This document shows, in pieces, positions 63,671 to 64,000 of a DNA stretch of 64,000 bases. The notes under the pieces are model-generated. The model did not search any database. It saw only the letters and a list, made by a program, of their open reading frames with translations, and was not told the DNA's origin. The position numbers and the translations under genes were made by a program. Origin of the DNA: Methylosarcina fibrata AML-C10 (GTDB lineage: Bacteria; Pseudomonadota; Gammaproteobacteria; Methylococcales; Methylomonadaceae); contig NZ_KB889965.1 in assembly GCF_000372865.1 (NCBI RefSeq), positions 4,609,786 to 4,673,785 on the forward strand. The letters are read 5' to 3'. Every line of letters starts with the position of its first letter. Positions within the stretch are counted from its first letter, which is position 1.

Positions 63671-63982
63671 ATGTATGCGGTAATTCAAACGGGTGGTAAA
63701 CAATATAGGGTAGCCGAAGGGACTACCTTAAAAATAGAAAAACTGGAGCTGGGTACAGGCGACAGCATTGAATTTGATAAAGTGTTGATGATTCAATCCG
63801 GTGACGGAGTCAAAGTAGGTCTGCCTTACATCGAGGGCGGCAAGGTGACTGCGACGGTCAAGTCTCAAGGCCGGCACAAAAAGGTCAAGATCATCAAATT
63901 TAGAAGACGCAAGCACCATATGAAACAGATGGGGCACCGTCAATACTATACGGAAGTCCAGATTACTGGCATTTCCGCTTAA
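63671..63982 (+). CDS. rplU: 50S ribosomal protein L21
   Basis: 103 residues from ATG 63671, the same length as E. coli L21, preceded by GGAG. The open frame from 63653 would add six residues without conservation. Typical [14 protein letters not shown] opening, the [25 protein letters not shown] basic block and the ITGISA end. Followed by AGAGGGGA at the window edge, probably the ribosome site of rpmA, its usual partner. Confidence 0.97.
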   Translation: MYAVIQTGGKQYRVAEGTTLKIEKLELGTGDSIEFDKVLMIQSGDGVKVGLPYIEGGKVTATVKSQGRHKKVKIIKFRRRKHHMKQMGHRQYYTEVQITGISA

Positions 63983-64000
63983 TCGCTTAATTAGAGGGGA

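Overview
The window is chromosomal DNA of a gammaproteobacterium. The housekeeping blocks have gammaproteobacterial order: rpsU-yqeY-dnaG-rpoD with divergent tsaD, hemC-hemD-hemX-hemY, and ispB divergent from rplU. A methanotroph of the Methylococcales is my best guess, from overall gene feel, an HvfABC-type copper/metallophore operon and a RibD/DmrA-like reductase. That assignment is inference and no marker here proves it.

Layout. 1-4.5 kb (minus): a partial membrane peptide, rsmE, then the S-adenosylmethionine cycle genes metF, ahcY and metK. 4.5-9 kb (minus): tRNA-Ile(CAU), rpoD, dnaG, a YqeY-like gene and rpsU. 9-17.3 kb: tsaD(+), apaH and apaG(-), mpl(+) and a hemCDXY operon(+). 17.3-25.1 kb: a coiled-coil protein, a lipoprotein, hvfA-hvfB-hvfC (minus), nth, an AT-rich spacer with clustered DnaA boxes, a RibD-like reductase, a small secreted protein and ppk2. 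25.1-27.6 kb: a transposase remnant, a bacterial enhancer-binding protein gene and a repeat-rich spacer.

27.6-56 kb (plus) is the main feature: a contiguous extracellular contractile injection system (eCIS, the Afp/PVC/MAC relatives). In order it encodes a small helical protein, sheath, tube, a Zn-finger gp26-like protein, a disordered protein, a DUF4255 cap protein, an AAA+ ATPase, a small protein, a DUF4157 effector, a subtilase with a P domain, a second DUF4157 effector, an M15 peptidoglycan peptidase, a tube-adaptor protein, a LysM-type protein, gpD-like hub, gpV-like spike, PAAR-like tip, gp25-like wedge, two baseplate-J proteins, a gpI/beta-helix protein, a DUF6519 protein and an SH3-NlpC/P60-like hydrolase. 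Most junctions overlap by 4 bp (ATGA), so it reads as one operon. Directly before it lie a -24/-12 (sigma-54) promoter and two dyads of identical geometry, next to a gene for a sigma-54-type AAA+ activator whose GAFTGA loop reads GAYTDA. This suggests dedicated sigma-54 control.

The two DUF4157 proteins share an N-terminal module of about 190 residues but end differently: one has a PD-(D/E)XK-like motif, the other an HNH motif. Both carry hydrophobic segments. They look like interchangeable nuclease payloads behind a common loading or processing module, with a protease gene between them.

56-64 kb: a secreted SH3 protein, an SDR oxidoreductase, an L,D-transpeptidase-fold protein and truA (plus); a small two-repeat secreted protein, a NitT/TauT-type ABC transporter and ispB (minus); and rplU (plus) at the right edge.
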